Assembly (NCBI GenBank): GCA_027559495.1
Contig: JAMXSV010000003.1
Span: 1,178,001-1,242,000 of the forward strand
Source of the DNA: Aurifilum marmelostoma
Taxonomy: Eukaryota > Ascomycota > Sordariomycetes > Diaporthales > Cryphonectriaceae
Length of the DNA: 64,000 bases
Direction of reading: 5' to 3'
Shown here: positions 48,429 through 59,944 of the stretch, piece after piece
How positions within the stretch are numbered: the first letter of the stretch is position 1
Layout of the letters: every line of letters begins with the position of its first letter
Notes under the pieces: model-generated
What the model was told of the DNA's origin: nothing
The model's input: only the letters and a program-made list of their open reading frames with translations
The model's database searches: none
Program-made: the position numbers and the translations under genes

Positions 48429-51400
48429 ATGATGCCATTCAGTCCGGCCGCGCAGGCCGCGCTGCTCAAATGGGTCAACACCTTCCCCATCACCACGCCT
48501 GCCGAGTCCATGAACGACCTGGCCGACGGCATCACCCTCTCGCAGATCCTCCACGACCTCGACCCTTCCTACGACACCTCTGAGCTCGATGCGAACACGG
48601 GCTCCTCGCGCTGGCTGACGCAGAAGCGCAACCTGCAGTCCGTCTACAAGGGCCTCTTCAAGTACATGCGCCGCGATGCCCCCGAGTGCACACCCCTCGT
48701 CAAGGTCGCCGACTTCCGCGCCGTCGCCGAGAACCCGGACGCCGCCGGCCTGTCCCAGCTCGTGGCTGTCTTTCTGGCCACGGCCGTCTTCAACTCGAAC
48801 GAGGGCAAGCGCCTCAGCTTCATCAACAAGCTGCAGAGCGAGTTCGGCCCCGCGGAGCAGAACGAGATCCGCCGCGTCGTGGAGGAGAAGCAGGGCCAGA
48901 TGAAGGAGCTGGCCGATGCCGCGTCCCTGGAGGACGCGCGGGACCGCGACCCGGACCTCGAGGACGAGGAGGAGCGCCTCAAGCTGCTCGCCGAGCTCGA
49001 GAAGAAGGTGCGCGAGCTCGACACCGCCACCAAGAGGTATGCCGACCTCAACACCCGCCACAGCTACCTGCAGGAGTCGCACGACGAGATCAAGGCCAAG
49101 CTGGCCGAGGTCGAGGGCGAGCTGGAGGACCTCCGCAAGCTGCACGGCGCCGACGAGAGCCAGCGCGTGCAGGCGCTCCAGCGCAAGATCGAGGAGCAGG
49201 CCAGCCTCATCGCCAGCCAGGAGGAGGCCATCGATGCCTACCAGACCCAGCAGCGCCAGCTCGAGGTCGAGGTCGAGCGGTACAAGGCCAGCAGTGCCGA
49301 GAGCATGGAGTACAAGGACAGGTACGACGAGCTGCACCACCAGATGCAGGACCTCGAGAGGCGCGCCAACGCCGCCGACCGGTACAAGCAGAAGCTGGCC
49401 GCCCAGCGCAACCTCGAGCAGGAGGTCGCCAGCCTCCAGTACGAGCTCGAGGCCCGCAAGGAGCTCGACGACAAGCTGCAGAGGGCCCTCATCGAGCGGG
49501 ACCGCCTGCAAGCCACCGAGAAGGAGATGCTTGCCGCCATGACCACCATCGAGCAGTCCCTGAACGACGAGCGCGACCGCAAGGACCACTACAGGGAGCT
49601 CTACGAGGAGCTCCGCACCGAGTTCGCCCAGCTCGAGCACCAGAACACCGTCAACGAGAGGTACATAGAAGACATCAAGGAGATGGGCGCCGGCGGCGAG
49701 CTGGAGCAGCGACCGTCCTCCGCCGGAGCCTCCGAGGCGACGTCCCTTGGGAACCTCGAGCAGGAGCTGCAGCAGACGACCAACGACTTCTCAAAGGTAA
49801 AGCTGCTCGAGGCCGAGATCGAGGTCCTGCGGCACGGCGCAGCCGCGTCCTCCCAGTCCGACGACCTGCGTCGCGAGCTGGAGCGCATGAAGACGGAGCG
49901 GGACATCGCGATGAAGAAGTACGAGACGATCTTTGAGAAGCACGGCGTGGCCCAGGAGCAGATCGAGGCTCTGATCAAGAACATGACCGGCGAAGGGTTA
50001 GTCAACGGCATCGAGGAGGCCCTCCGACATGGAACGCTCGCATCGCTCACCTCTGACTTCTACAGACACGTCGCCTTCCAGAACCTGCGGGAGTCGAACC
50101 GCAAGACCCAGCAGGACCTCGACGAGCTGCGGACGAAGCTCCGCAAGCTCGAGGAGGCCGCCAAGGACAAGGACCGCGACATGCTGGCCATGAAGACCGA
50201 TTGTGCGTTGCTTGGTGACCCCAGCTACTACCTTGGTGTAGTTCAAGGTGAAGCCCCTCGTGCTAACCACGCTGACAACGACACAGTGGACGCCGTCGGC
50301 GAGGACCGGCTCAGTGGCCTCGAGCGCCTCAAGCAGTCTGACCAGCTCATCGCGGCATCGCTGCGCGCCGAGCTCGAGACCCTGCGTGCGCGGTACAACA
50401 CCCTCGAGGTCGAGAACAACATGCACAAGGCCCAGCTGCTCGAGGCGCTCGTCGCCAAGGAGAAGCTGTCCAAGGAGAAGGACCTCGAGCCCTCCGAGAC
50501 CTCCACCACAGCAACCGGCGTCGACCCCGCCGCTCACGAGGAGGCCCTCAAGAACTACAAGTCCAAGTCCGACAAGCTGCGCGAGCGTGTCAAGCAGCAG
50601 AAAGAGGTAAAGCGTCGCAAAGCTCTCTTGTTGTTCTCTTCCTCTGCCCCTCCCACGGTGATCGACCGGTGTGGGACCCCCCGCACCACGTCGACCACAC
50701 TGGAATCTTGGAGCGGTGCATCTAGTTTCTCTGCTAGCAGGCCCGTCTCCATCATGGGCTCGGTCAAGGAGGAGGAGCCGAGTGGCTTCTGTCCTACCCC
50801 GACCCTCCCTCCTATCGCGATGGTGAGGGATAGCTCTCCCACGGAGCAGGACGAGGACCCTGAAATCGTGCACACAACCCCAAAGTGCTCTCCTCTCTTC
50901 CTGAGACAAGTGACTCCGCCTCCTGAGATGGTAGCCTTCCAGCAGAACATCCTTGAGCAGACCACGACGAAGAGAAGGCGCAGCATGATGAATTTCTTCA
51001 GGAAGCCGTCTTCTGCGTAGTGATCTAGCGCACTACAGTCACCATCCCCCCCCCCCCCCTCTTTTTTTAATGGTGATAATTTCTTGTGTGGACTATTGGC
51101 TGATCTTTGGGTCTTTCTCTCCGTGAAAACAGCAACTTGAGAAGCAAGACCAAGAGCGGTACGAGCTCCAGAAGAGAATCAAAGCCTTGGAGTCGGGATC
51201 GGCGTTGGCGGCGCAGAAGGTGAGTTTTGCTCTTGCCCGTCTTTTGATATCAAATAGAAGATTGTGTTATTGCTTTGGAAATCTAGTCTGTATCTTTCAA
51301 GATTCATGTGTCTCAAAATGTGTTTAACTATTTTTCTCCATATCTTACCTCATGTACAGAAATGCTCACAATTCATCAATCAGGCCGCACACGAGCAGAT

Positions 51401-51630
51401 CATCAAGAACCTCCAGCGGGAGAACGCCATGATCTCGACGGCGTGGTACGACCTCACAAGCCGACTGCAGAGCAACCATGTCGTGCTGCAGCGGAGGGAC
51501 CAGCCTAGGAGCTGGCTCAACAAGCAGAGACAGATGGTGAACGGTGCGTCTCATAATCAAACCATCTTATATCCCCTCCCGTATGATTTACCAAGCTGAG
51601 TCGTCAAATACAGCAACACCCCGGAGATAG
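48429..51630 (+). CDS. hookA: Hook-family dynein/endosome adaptor
   Basis: There are six exons: 48429-49996, 50066-50202, 50287-50606, 51133-51219, 51384-51543 and 51614-51630, giving 762 residues in phase throughout. The N-terminal Hook domain (ALLKWVNTFPITTPAESMND, then LDPSYDTSELD, to about 155) binds dynein light intermediate chain in this family. Residues about 165-640 are continuous coiled coil (RLKLLAELEKKVRELDTATK, RALIERDRLQATEKEMLAAM). The C-terminal part (ENAMISTAWYDLTSRLQSNH, VVLQRRD) matches the region binding Fts/FHIP on early endosomes. The product links endosomes to dynein and kinesin. The 69-nt intron 49997-50065 has no stop and could be mistaken for coding. Intron 50607-51132 is also open for 137 codons, a possible alternative tail. 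The 51384 exon has a second in-frame acceptor 24 nt upstream. Confidence 0.92.
50607..51020 (+). other. Open retained-intron extension of Hook (alternative C-terminus)
   Basis: If the 50607 donor is not used, the frame continues for 137 codons to TAG 51018-51020. That would make an 812-residue isoform whose last 137 residues replace the normal 87. The extension has GC-ended codons and ordered Ser/Pro and acidic segments (SVKEEEPSGFCPTPTLPP, SPTEQDEDPEIVHTTP). It ends basic (TKRRRSMMNFFRKPSSA). This looks selected for coding rather than random. A C14 run follows at once (51046-51059). Confidence 0.45.
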
Positions 51631-52118
51631 GAGCTTCAGGGCCTGTAGTGCATGGCAGGGAGCCTCCGGTCCCGAACTGAAACAAGCAGCATCACCATCA
51701 GCACTCGCCCATCATTCGTCTACCTGCGGACTATCGCAGTGCGTATCTGGGGCAGCGATCCCCCCGCCGCCGCCGCCGCCGCCAGGCTGCGCGAGAAGGT
51801 CTCATATATCCTGTTTCATGTTTGCATTAGGCGGCTTCCAAGACTTTCATTTCCTTGCCCATTTGACGGCCACGATTGACTACAGACACAGCAAACAGGA
51901 AGGTAGGAAGACACTTGCTCTTGATGATCGAAGTTGCGAAGAAGAAGGATTTGAAATGGAAACCAAGAGGAGGAATAGGAGGAATGGAGGCGAGATAGGA
52001 GGCAATAGTAGTGGCGGGGATGGCATCTTCAGCAGTGCGTTTCTTTTGATATCCCACATAGCGCGGCGCTTGCATGGCTTCTTGGATACAGTAGCCCCAT
52101 TTGAATTCGAGCATACAC

Positions 52119-52168
<50 letters not shown>

Positions 52169-52993
52169 ATGTATGGAGAGCACATGAGGCTGGTGACGGT
52201 CTGTAGAGACGAGGCACATAGAATTTGAATAATTCGCGTTGGGGCCAATTCATGCCCGATATCCATTCGAGAGACGAGGACAAAGGCGTACGAGCATGAA
52301 CAGATGAGCACCCACAAATAAGTAGTCGGGGCGACCTGGGCCAATAGGCTTTGTCTAATAGTCATCTACAAATAGTGTACTGCATATATAACCCTTGCAC
52401 GAGGTGAAAAGGTAGTAGTTTGCAGCATTCTCATCGCATCTTGATGACGTTTTCCTTACCGTTTCGACCCAAAAAGTCTCTTTTAAATGCATTGGAAGAA
52501 TGAAGCCCATGGTATCCAGAACTTGATGCAGGCTTGGAGTCACAATCGCATTTGATGGGGGCCCATCTAGAGCTTGTTCTATAACCAGAGACTTTTCAAG
52601 GGGTAACGTACACGGGCGCAAATCAACATTCTACAACGCCGCCGAAAAAAAAGAATGCCAGGGTCATACATCTGTAGGCGCCCCTTGTTATTCTCTGGCC
52701 GCCTCACGGTACCTGCACGAGCCGCGCAATGGAGGTCCCGATTTCATCCCGGCGCCCCCAAGAAACAGAGGAATTGAGATCCTGCCCTGGGTATAGGATA
52801 GCCTCGAAGCCTTGCGACACGCCCTCGAAACCATGTGATGTCATTATTGATTGATTTGATCCAGGTTCCATTGAGTTTCTAGCAAGTCTTTGGAGTCTCA
52901 CTAGATGAATCTTGTCTCGTTTTTTGTTCTTAAAATTGTTCTTTTTCATTTGGGCCGAGCGGTGCGCAGCTTCTCCGGGGATCAGGAGCGCAT
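51631..52993. other. Convergent 3' intergenic region with GA microsatellite
   Basis: These 1.36 kb between the Hook and ADK1 stop codons hold a CCG repeat (about 51763-51783) and a GA dinucleotide repeat (52119-52165). Short frames across the repeats are artefacts of repetition. No gene is supported. Confidence 0.5.
52119..52165 (+). repeat. GA dinucleotide microsatellite
   Basis: About 23 GA units with one AA interruption near the start occur in non-coding DNA. Confidence 0.85.
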
Positions 52994-54084
52994 CTATTTC
53001 CCGGTGAGCTTGCTCAGGAGGCCGGAACCGCTTGAGCTGGCTTTGGCGGCGTCGCCGTCGAAGATGGTCAGCAGGGACTTCCACACCTGGCCGGGCTCCT
53101 GGCTGGCGTCGACGGCCTTCCAGATACCGGTCTTCTGGTAGTAGCCCACGACGGGGGTGGTCTGCTTGTGGTAGGTATCGAGGCGCTTCTTGAGAGCATC
53201 GGCGTTATCGTCGGACCGCTGGATCAGAGGCTCGCCGGTGATGTCGTCCGTCATGGGCTTCTTGGGCGGGTTGAAGGTGGTGTGGTAGGAGCGGCCCGAC
53301 GCCGGGTGGATGAGGCGGCCCGTGATGCGCGCGACCAGCAGGGCATCGTCGATCTGCAGCTCAACGGCGTGCTGCAACTTCTGGTTGCGCTCCTTGAGCA
53401 TGGCGTCGAGACCCTCGGCCTGGGGGACAGTGCGCGGGAAGCCGTCGAGAATGAAACTGCGGGGGCACGCAAAGGTCAGCGGGACTGAGAGCTCATGAGG
53501 CGTACAAAGCCATCTTCTCTTACCCTCCCTTGCACTCCTGGTTGTTATTCAGCTCTTCCTTGATCATGCCAATGACAATGTCATCGCTGACCAGGCCACC
53601 TTGGTCCATGATCTTCTTGGCCTCGCGACCGAGGGGCGTCTTCTTGGCGACCTGGGACCGCAGCATATCGCCCGTCGCCTACACAAAAGACGCACGATTA
53701 GCATTCTCTCCCTTTCTTTTTCCCTTCTCGCGACCAGCGCTGAAAGCAGGGTATAAAAGACACAATTGGCATACCAGATGACAGCAGTTAAACTTCTCCT
53801 TGATGTTGGGAGCCTGTGTGCCCTTGCCTAGCGAATTTTAAGACTCAATTAGCCCTCTCTTTCATTCTGTCCTCGACGTTTCGTCGCGCTATGTCCAATG
53901 GCTGTGCGCTGAACAACCGGGCCAATAACTAACCGGCGCCGGGAGGACCGATGAGGATCATGCGGACCTGCTCGGTGGTGGAGGGCTTGGAGCCAAACTG
54001 CCTTCCCTCGAGATCCTTTATGCGAGTCTCGAGAGCCTCGAGCTTGGCCTGCAGGCCCTTGACCTCGTCCTCGATTATGCCCAT
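52994..54084 (-). CDS. adk1: Adenylate kinase (cytosolic/intermembrane-space type)
   Basis: The exons are 54084-53934, 53827-53775, 53678-53524 and 53456-52994, giving 273 residues in phase. It interconverts ATP+AMP and 2 ADP. The P-loop GPPGAGKGTQ lies at 46-55. The AMP-binding block (HLATGDMLRSQVAKKTPLG), FILDGFPRT and the long LID (GRLIHPASGRSYHTTFNPPK) place it in the large-variant eukaryotic group. The N-terminal 40 residues form a charged helical extension (MGIIEDEVKGLQAKLEALET). The ATG at 54084 was chosen because the frame upstream of it has no ATG. The first intron splits the P-loop after GPPGA. Confidence 0.96.
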
Positions 54085-55532
54085 CGTGTCTGTGTGGAAG
54101 TGGTAGCCTTGTGGCGGGAGGAGTCGCAACGATCTCGAGTGGGCCTCTCTGTATATGTATGCTTGAAGCCGATGAGGATGATTGCACAGCGGGCTTGTTG
54201 CTCTGCTTGAGGATCTGAAGGCAACGGCAGAGGTTGTCTGGGAGGTGGGTGGTGGAGGGGAGTTGTTAGACTTCTGTAGAGCAGGATTTGTTGTGTTGGG
54301 ACAGAGAGAGGAAAAGAGAGCAAGGTGAGGAAGGAAAGGCGAGGTATTACGAAAGTCTGGCGGCCAAGATCAAAATCCAGCCGCGGCTTTTACAGCACGA
54401 TGTTAGCGAGCAGGTAGGCTGGTGGAGGTGGAGAAAACCGCACGCAGTGGTAAGTACCATAGCACTGCTTAGCATGCAGGGCAGGTTCCTGAGCATCGGA
54501 GCTCGGGGGGGGGGGGGGAAGGGAAAGCAAGGATCAGGGGGCTGATTCCAGGGCAGGCGACCCAATGACAGCAGCTGTAGTGGATTCGCTCTGGCACTTT
54601 TTAGCACTCTTCGGCGCTGGAATCTGGGAAAACCTGCACTGGAATTCCGGGCCACCGGCTATAAGCACCTTGGCATCACCAAACACTACGTAGTGAACAT
54701 AGTACTGCAGAGCCTCCTTCGGCCCGTTCATTTTCGCATCCTCTCCTCCGGCGACCGAAGCACATATATTTGACAAGGATCAGCTCCTTCATATGCATAC
54801 GTTTGAATGTTTACTTGTGTGTATATACCTGCCCAACATATTCTGAATGTGATGAGATGATAAGGTCTTGAAAACGCTGTCCTTGCGTTCTACATTGCGT
54901 GCCCATCGACGTGACCAGACCTTCCCTAGGTTGGAGGCCGGAGAGGCCAGAAACAGGGAAAGATTTTGACCAGGAAGACTATCTCGATAATTGACAAGGA
55001 CTCCTTACTATCTATCACAGTGCTGGACAATGCATCCAATTCCGAGGCATGCCAGTAAACTAACAGTAAGATCAGGCGAGCCTTTGCAAGGTCACCAGAG
55101 GAAACCGAGCAGAGAATACAGGGGGAGAAATGGAGCACAGGAGAAGAAGGAGAAGGGGGAAATAATACAGAAAGAAGAACAGTCGGGTAATTGAGGGACA
55201 AGGGCGCATATCACATACCAAGCATGAAACTCATGGTCAGTCAGATAGAGGTATCATTACATAAGCATCAGGATTGGTTGCTTGGCTGCCTGCCGACAAC
55301 AAACGGCCCTTGCACAGGAACCCTGGAGCTACGCGAAAGGCAGCCTCTCACTTACGCAACAGACAGCTCCCCGGCCATTGACACCACCATTCCTACATCC
55401 CAGTGACCACAATTCTTTTGTCTTTCTTTGCGCTGCTCAGCTGCCGGCGACACCTGCAACCCGAAGATTTCCCCCCCCAGCGCTTGGCCATCTCCTCTTT
55501 TTCTTCCTTTCAGCCTCCAATCTACCTCGACC
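54085..55532. other. Divergent ADK1 / RPN8 promoter region
   Basis: These 1.45 kb separate two starts facing away from each other. A G14 run lies at 54505-54518. The RPN8-proximal 100 bp is C/T-rich leader. No gene is supported. Confidence 0.5.
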
Positions 55533-56779
55533 ATGCCTACCACAACATCGGAGACGGTCTCCATAGTCGATGACCGGAAGGTCACCGTAGCGCCCCTCGT
55601 GCTGCTGTCCGTGGTCGACCACTACAACCGCGTGTCATTCACATCCTCAAAGAACAAGCGGGTGGTCGGTGTGTTACTGGGTCAGAACGATGGCAAAGTC
55701 GTGCGGGTATCAAACAGCTTCGCAGGTATTTCTCGAAACACCCACGGTCCATATACAATCCTGGGGTGACCTGCACATGCTGACCTGGCCGCCTGCCATA
55801 GTACCCTTCGAGGAGGACGACAAGGACCCCTCCGTCTGGTTCTTAGATCACAACTATGTCGAGTCCATGAACGAGATGTTCAAGAAGGTCAACGCGCGGG
55901 AGAAGTTAATAGGCTGGTACCACTCGGGGCCCAAGCTCCGCGCCTCCGACCTCAAGATCAACGAGCTGTTCAAGCGCTACACGCCCAACCCCCTGCTGGT
56001 CATCATCGATGTACAACCAAAGGAGGCCGGTGTGCCGACCGATGCATACTTTGCAGTGGATGAGATCAAGGATGTACGTTAAGCGAGACACTGACATGTG
56101 ACGAGAAACCGCACGCCACCTTCGCTGGTTGCTACAGAACAGGATGCTGACACGGACAACACCGAAAATTTAGGACGGCACAACGGCATCCAAGACATTT
56201 GTCAATACCGCATCGATCATAGAGGCCGAGGAGGCAGAGGAGATAGGTGTGGAGCACCTGCTGCGCGACATCCGGGACGTTGCGGCCGGCTCCTTGTCGA
56301 CACGGGTGACAAACCAGCTGCAGTCCCTCCAGGGTCTGCATATCCGGCTGCAGAACATTCAGGCATATCTGCAGAAGGTGCTCGACAAGAAGCTTCCCGT
56401 GAACCACGTCATCCTGGGCAACCTGCAGGACGTCTTCAACCTGCTGCCGAACCTCTCGACGCCCACCAAGGGCAAGGGCGAGAGCGAGCTGAGCTACGCG
56501 CTGAGCATCAAGACCAACGACCAGCTCATGGCCATCTACCTGTCCAGCCTGATCAGAGCGATCACGGCGTTCCACGACCTCATCGAGAACAAGATCCAGA
56601 ACAGGCAGCAGGCCGAGGAGATAGAGGCTGCCAAGAAGGAGGACGAGGAGGCTGCGGCCACGGAAGGGGACAAGGCGGTGAACGGCGGCGACAAGGCCAC
56701 GAATGGGGTGAATGGAGAGGTCAGCAAGACGGGCTCCGCGAAGAAGGATGAGAGCTCTTCCAAGGAGAAGAAGAAGTAG
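55533..56779 (+). CDS. rpn8: 26S proteasome regulatory subunit Rpn8
   Basis: The exons are 55533-55725, 55802-56073 and 56174-56779, giving 356 residues. The product is a 19S lid subunit forming the MPN heterodimer with the deubiquitinase Rpn11. The MPN domain (VAPLVLLSVVDHYNR, KRVVGVLLGQNDG, to about 150) has GWYHSGPKL where Rpn11 has HSHP. The zinc-binding JAMM motif is therefore absent, as expected for catalytically inactive Rpn8. The helical C-terminal half (HLLRDIRDVAAGSLSTRVTN, LPVNHVILGNLQDVFNLLPN) builds the lid helical bundle. The tail is Glu/Lys-rich and ends SSKEKKK. Confidence 0.96.
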
Positions 56780-57183
56780 GCGGCGGTGGTGACAACGAGG
56801 AAGTATGTGGTCGGCGGACCGCAAGGGCTTGCCTGGGATATAATGACGCATTGTATGATTTTTTTTTTCAAGACGGCATAGAAAAGACCAAGTGGCCCGG
56901 CTTGGTAGTATTCATGGCGTTCGTTGGAGGGGTTATCATGACAGACATAACTTGGGAGGGGGGTTTGCCAGCCTGCCAGGCATTGTCAATGACACGAGCA
57001 GAGAAGCAAAACAAAAATATCAGGACTTCCTCCAGTGCTATAAAATGTGACATGATTTTGTATTAATCCAGAGTCTCTCTTCTTGATTCTGTGCCCCTCT
57101 ATTGTGATCAGAGACAGACGTCTCTCCACATGGTCATCTCACTTCAAATGCTGTCAGGGCCGCAACATTGTGCCTCGCCAGAA
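56780..57183. other. Convergent 3' intergenic region
   Basis: These 404 bp lie between RPN8 and the SWIM gene and include a T10 run near 56860. No gene is seen. Confidence 0.5.
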
Positions 57184-58096
57184 TCACACGTCCGCAAATA
57201 TCCCAGCCATCTCTTCTCTCCCCACCGTCCGCACATTCACAAACCGCCCCAATAGATTATGACATCTTTCCGCCAATACGCACGCCAACAGATGCTTACA
57301 ACAAGGCGGCACACTGCCGTCGTCCTCGGACCGCTCCAGACTCAACCCGCCAAACCCCAGGCCGTCCAACCTCGTCCCACCATCTCCCGGCGGACGTCCG
57401 CCTACATCCAGCGCTGCACCATCGTCCGCCCTGCCAGCAACGGGGTTCGGAGCAACATCAGGCCGCATCGCAGCGGGAGACTGGTGGCGAGAGCCACGCC
57501 CTCCAGGCGCGGGCAGAAAAGCAGAAAAGGCGAAAGCCGCGCAGGTGCAGCTCCAGGCCGCCGTGTGGACGAGATACACACCCTGGCCGGATACTGCGTC
57601 TCCCCCGGACGGCAGGCCGCGGCGAAAAGGTTTCCTCTGCGCCGAGCGGACGACGTAGACGTTTGGTGAAGGGGGGATGGCTGCTTCGAGTGGAGGAGGA
57701 TGACGCCGCCGCCGCCGCCTGCTGTCCTGCCTCTTGGCGAGGGTGTCGGAGGAGATGGAGGCGCGTGACGAGGGTCCTGTCTAGTAGGTCTAGGGCGGGG
57801 AGAAGTAAGGACGGGAAGAGGACGTGGAGTGTGGCGAAGAGGTGGCGGCCGGCCTGGTCCAGGTGTTTGAGTGGGTTGGAGGAAGAAGAGGATAGTAGTG
57901 CTGGTGGTGGTGGCGGCATAGTGCGGGCGTGTTCGACAGCGACAAGGCCCGATGCCACCTCCTGGCCCTGTGCCGTTTTGATTCCGCCATTATCGTCATC
58001 ATCTCTTGAAGCTGGTGCTGTTGAAATCTCACCGAGGGCGTCTAGGATCGATGTGAGAAGCTGCCTGGGCGTGGGCAAAGAGGCTGTTGACGACAT
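57184..58096 (-). CDS. SWIM zinc-finger protein, Sws1/Shu2-like (apparent frame break)
   Basis: This is one continuous coding region if a single base is removed from the C6 run at 57676-57671 (coding strand), giving about 303 residues. The first part is Ala/Ser-rich (MSSTASLPTPRQLLTSILDA) with a leucine-rich helix (LLLPALDLLDRTLVTRLHLL). After the break the frame reads NVYVVRSAQ and YLVHTAAWSCTCAAFAFSAF. Later comes PPCCKHLLACVLAERCHNLL. CxC followed much later by CxHxxA is the SWIM signature of Sws1/Shu2, partners of Rad51 paralogues in homologous recombination. Without the correction the protein would end after 212 residues and lose the zinc ligands. No plausible intron bridges the frames. 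The spacer between ligand pairs is long and Gly-rich. Confidence 0.72.
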
Positions 58097-58579
58097 GGTC
58101 TTCGCTATTTCCGCTCTCCCCTCCTCTTCTGCTTCTACTTCCGCCGTTGCTTATTGGACGCAATGCCATTTGGTTTCAATCCAGGCGCCCTTGACATCAA
58201 GCCCTGTGTTGGGTCTCTTATTTGAAAGACTGAGGTTTGGACTCAAAGGATGTCGTCATACTGTGGTGAGTTGACTGCGTTGAGTCTTGACGTTCTATGT
58301 AAGATATGGGCGCCGAAGTTAGAAAGCGTACATGTATGTGAAAGACGAGCGGGCCGCCTCAAAACCACACGCAAGACAGCCAACTCGACACAACATCTAT
58401 CTTCCTGTCGCGAGCACTGAACGTCAAACAGGCTCAATCTATCGTCTCATGATTGCAATTCTATTTCCTTTTTCTTTTCTTTTCGCTTGCGCCGGCAAGT
58501 CCCACTTTACAATATATCTTTTTGTACACTCTAAAGGTGTTCTTTATTTCTTCTTTTTTTACTTTTATTTTGACTTTTA
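58097..58579. other. Tandem intergenic region, HEM13 to SWIM gene
   Basis: These 483 bp hold the HEM13 3' UTR and the SWIM gene promoter, since both genes run on the minus strand. The part at 58453-58580 is T-rich. No gene is seen. Confidence 0.5.
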
Positions 58580-59944
58580 TCACACCCACTCCTTGGGCTC
58601 CCGCAATATCTCCGTCAGCCTCGCCTCCCGACTTTTAGGCTCGGGCTCGTACATGTACTTCCAGCTGGCGGTCAATGGAAGGCTCATGAGTATACTCTCG
58701 ACCCTTGCACCTGGCGTGTTCAGCCCAAACGCCGTGCCGCGGTCGTGCACCAGGTTGAACTCGACATATTTGCCCCGCCTGATCTGCTGCCATTCCTTCT
58801 CCTTCTCGTTAAATGGCATGTCCTTCCTGCGCGAGACGATGGGTATGTAGCCCGGCAGGAAGCTCTGCAGGCCGTCCTGGATAAAGGCGAACAGGTTCTC
58901 CTTGTCGGCGACGGTCTCGTCGAGGTCGTCAAAGAAGATGCCGCCCACGCCCCGACACTCGCCGCGGTGCTTGTTGTAAAAGTACTCGTCGCACCACTTC
59001 TTGAATCTTGGGTAGTAGTCCTTGTTGTGCTTGTCGCAGACGTCCTTGAGCGTGCGGTGGAAGTGGATTGCGTCCTCGTCGAACAGGTAGCTGGGCGTGA
59101 GATCCGCCCCACCGCCGAACCACCAGGCGCCGTCGCTCCCGTCCGGGTTGGCCGTCTCAAAGTACCTGTAGTTCAGGTGCACCGTCGGCGCCATGGGGTT
59201 CCGCGGGTGCACGACCAAGCTCAGACCAGCGGCGAAGAACTCGAGCTTCTCGGGGACCTCAGCGCCGGCGCCGCCGACGTTCTTGTGGTTCGCGCGCATT
59301 TTCTCGATTGCAGGCCTGGGAAGTGTACCGTAGACGACCGACACGCCGACGCCGGCCTTCTCAAACACGTTGCCGTCCTGCAGAATGCATGTGATGCCGC
59401 CGCCTCCCTCGTTCCGTGTCCACTCGTCCTGCCTGAAGGTCGAGTACTCGCCATCCACGGCGGCGAGGCCCGCAATAATGGACTGCTGCTGCTCTTTGAT
59501 GAACTTTTCCATGCGGAGGCGCATGGGCGACTGGTCGGTCACGCCAGACTCGCGCTTCTCGAGGGCATCGCGCTCGGGGAGGGTCATGTTGTCGAGCTGC
59601 GTGGGATTCTGGTTCTGAAGCTGGAGGGGAGGGAGGAGGAAACATTAGTTACTTGGTCTCGCACGCACGACGCGAGAGGACCGGCTGGGAAGAGGGTCCC
59701 TTACTGTGGTGTAGAGGACGGAGGAGGTGAGGAGCAGGCCTGTTGCTGCTGCTGTCCAGTAGAGGTACCGGGAACTCGCAGAGGACGTCTCGCTGGCCAA
59801 TTGGCTTATGGAAGAGGAACTTGACGAGATTCTTCTCGTACTTGACCTGGGAAGCGGTGACAGTAACGGTCGTGACGAACAATTTGCCCAAGGTCTGCAA
59901 ACACCATCTGCGGCGCGGCGCAGAGCTCGACTCCTCGAGGCCAT
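58580..59944 (-). CDS. hem13: Oxygen-dependent coproporphyrinogen III oxidase
   Basis: The exons are 59944-59705 and 59620-58580, with a GTAAGG...CTCCAG intron, giving 426 residues. It decarboxylates coproporphyrinogen III to protoporphyrinogen IX in haem synthesis. Family blocks are present: GGGGITCILQDGNVFEKAG, LVVHPRNPMAPTVHLNYRYF, ADLTPSYLFDEDAIHFH, RGECRGVGGIFFDDLDE and KYVEFNLVHDRGTAFGL. The first 80 residues form an Arg/Ser-rich presequence (MASRSRALRRAADGVCR) and a hydrophobic helix (YLYWTAAATGLLLTSSVLY). This predicts import and anchoring at the mitochondrial inner membrane facing the intermembrane space, as in animals, and unlike the cytosolic enzyme of budding yeast. The gene is divergent from ATG8. 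Confidence 0.96.

Noticed and set aside
48294..49640. Leucine-rich 448-codon frame on the - strand opposite Hook.
   Set aside because: The leucine runs are antisense of the Glu/Gln/Lys codons of the coiled coil. The plus strand shows clear Hook homology.
57168..58274. Long + strand frame of 368 codons over the SWIM gene.
   Set aside because: Low-complexity Arg/Ser/Ala composition and no motif, while the minus strand carries the zinc-ligand signature.
58745..59824. Long + strand frame of 359 codons over HEM13.
   Set aside because: It is antisense of strongly conserved coproporphyrinogen oxidase sequence.
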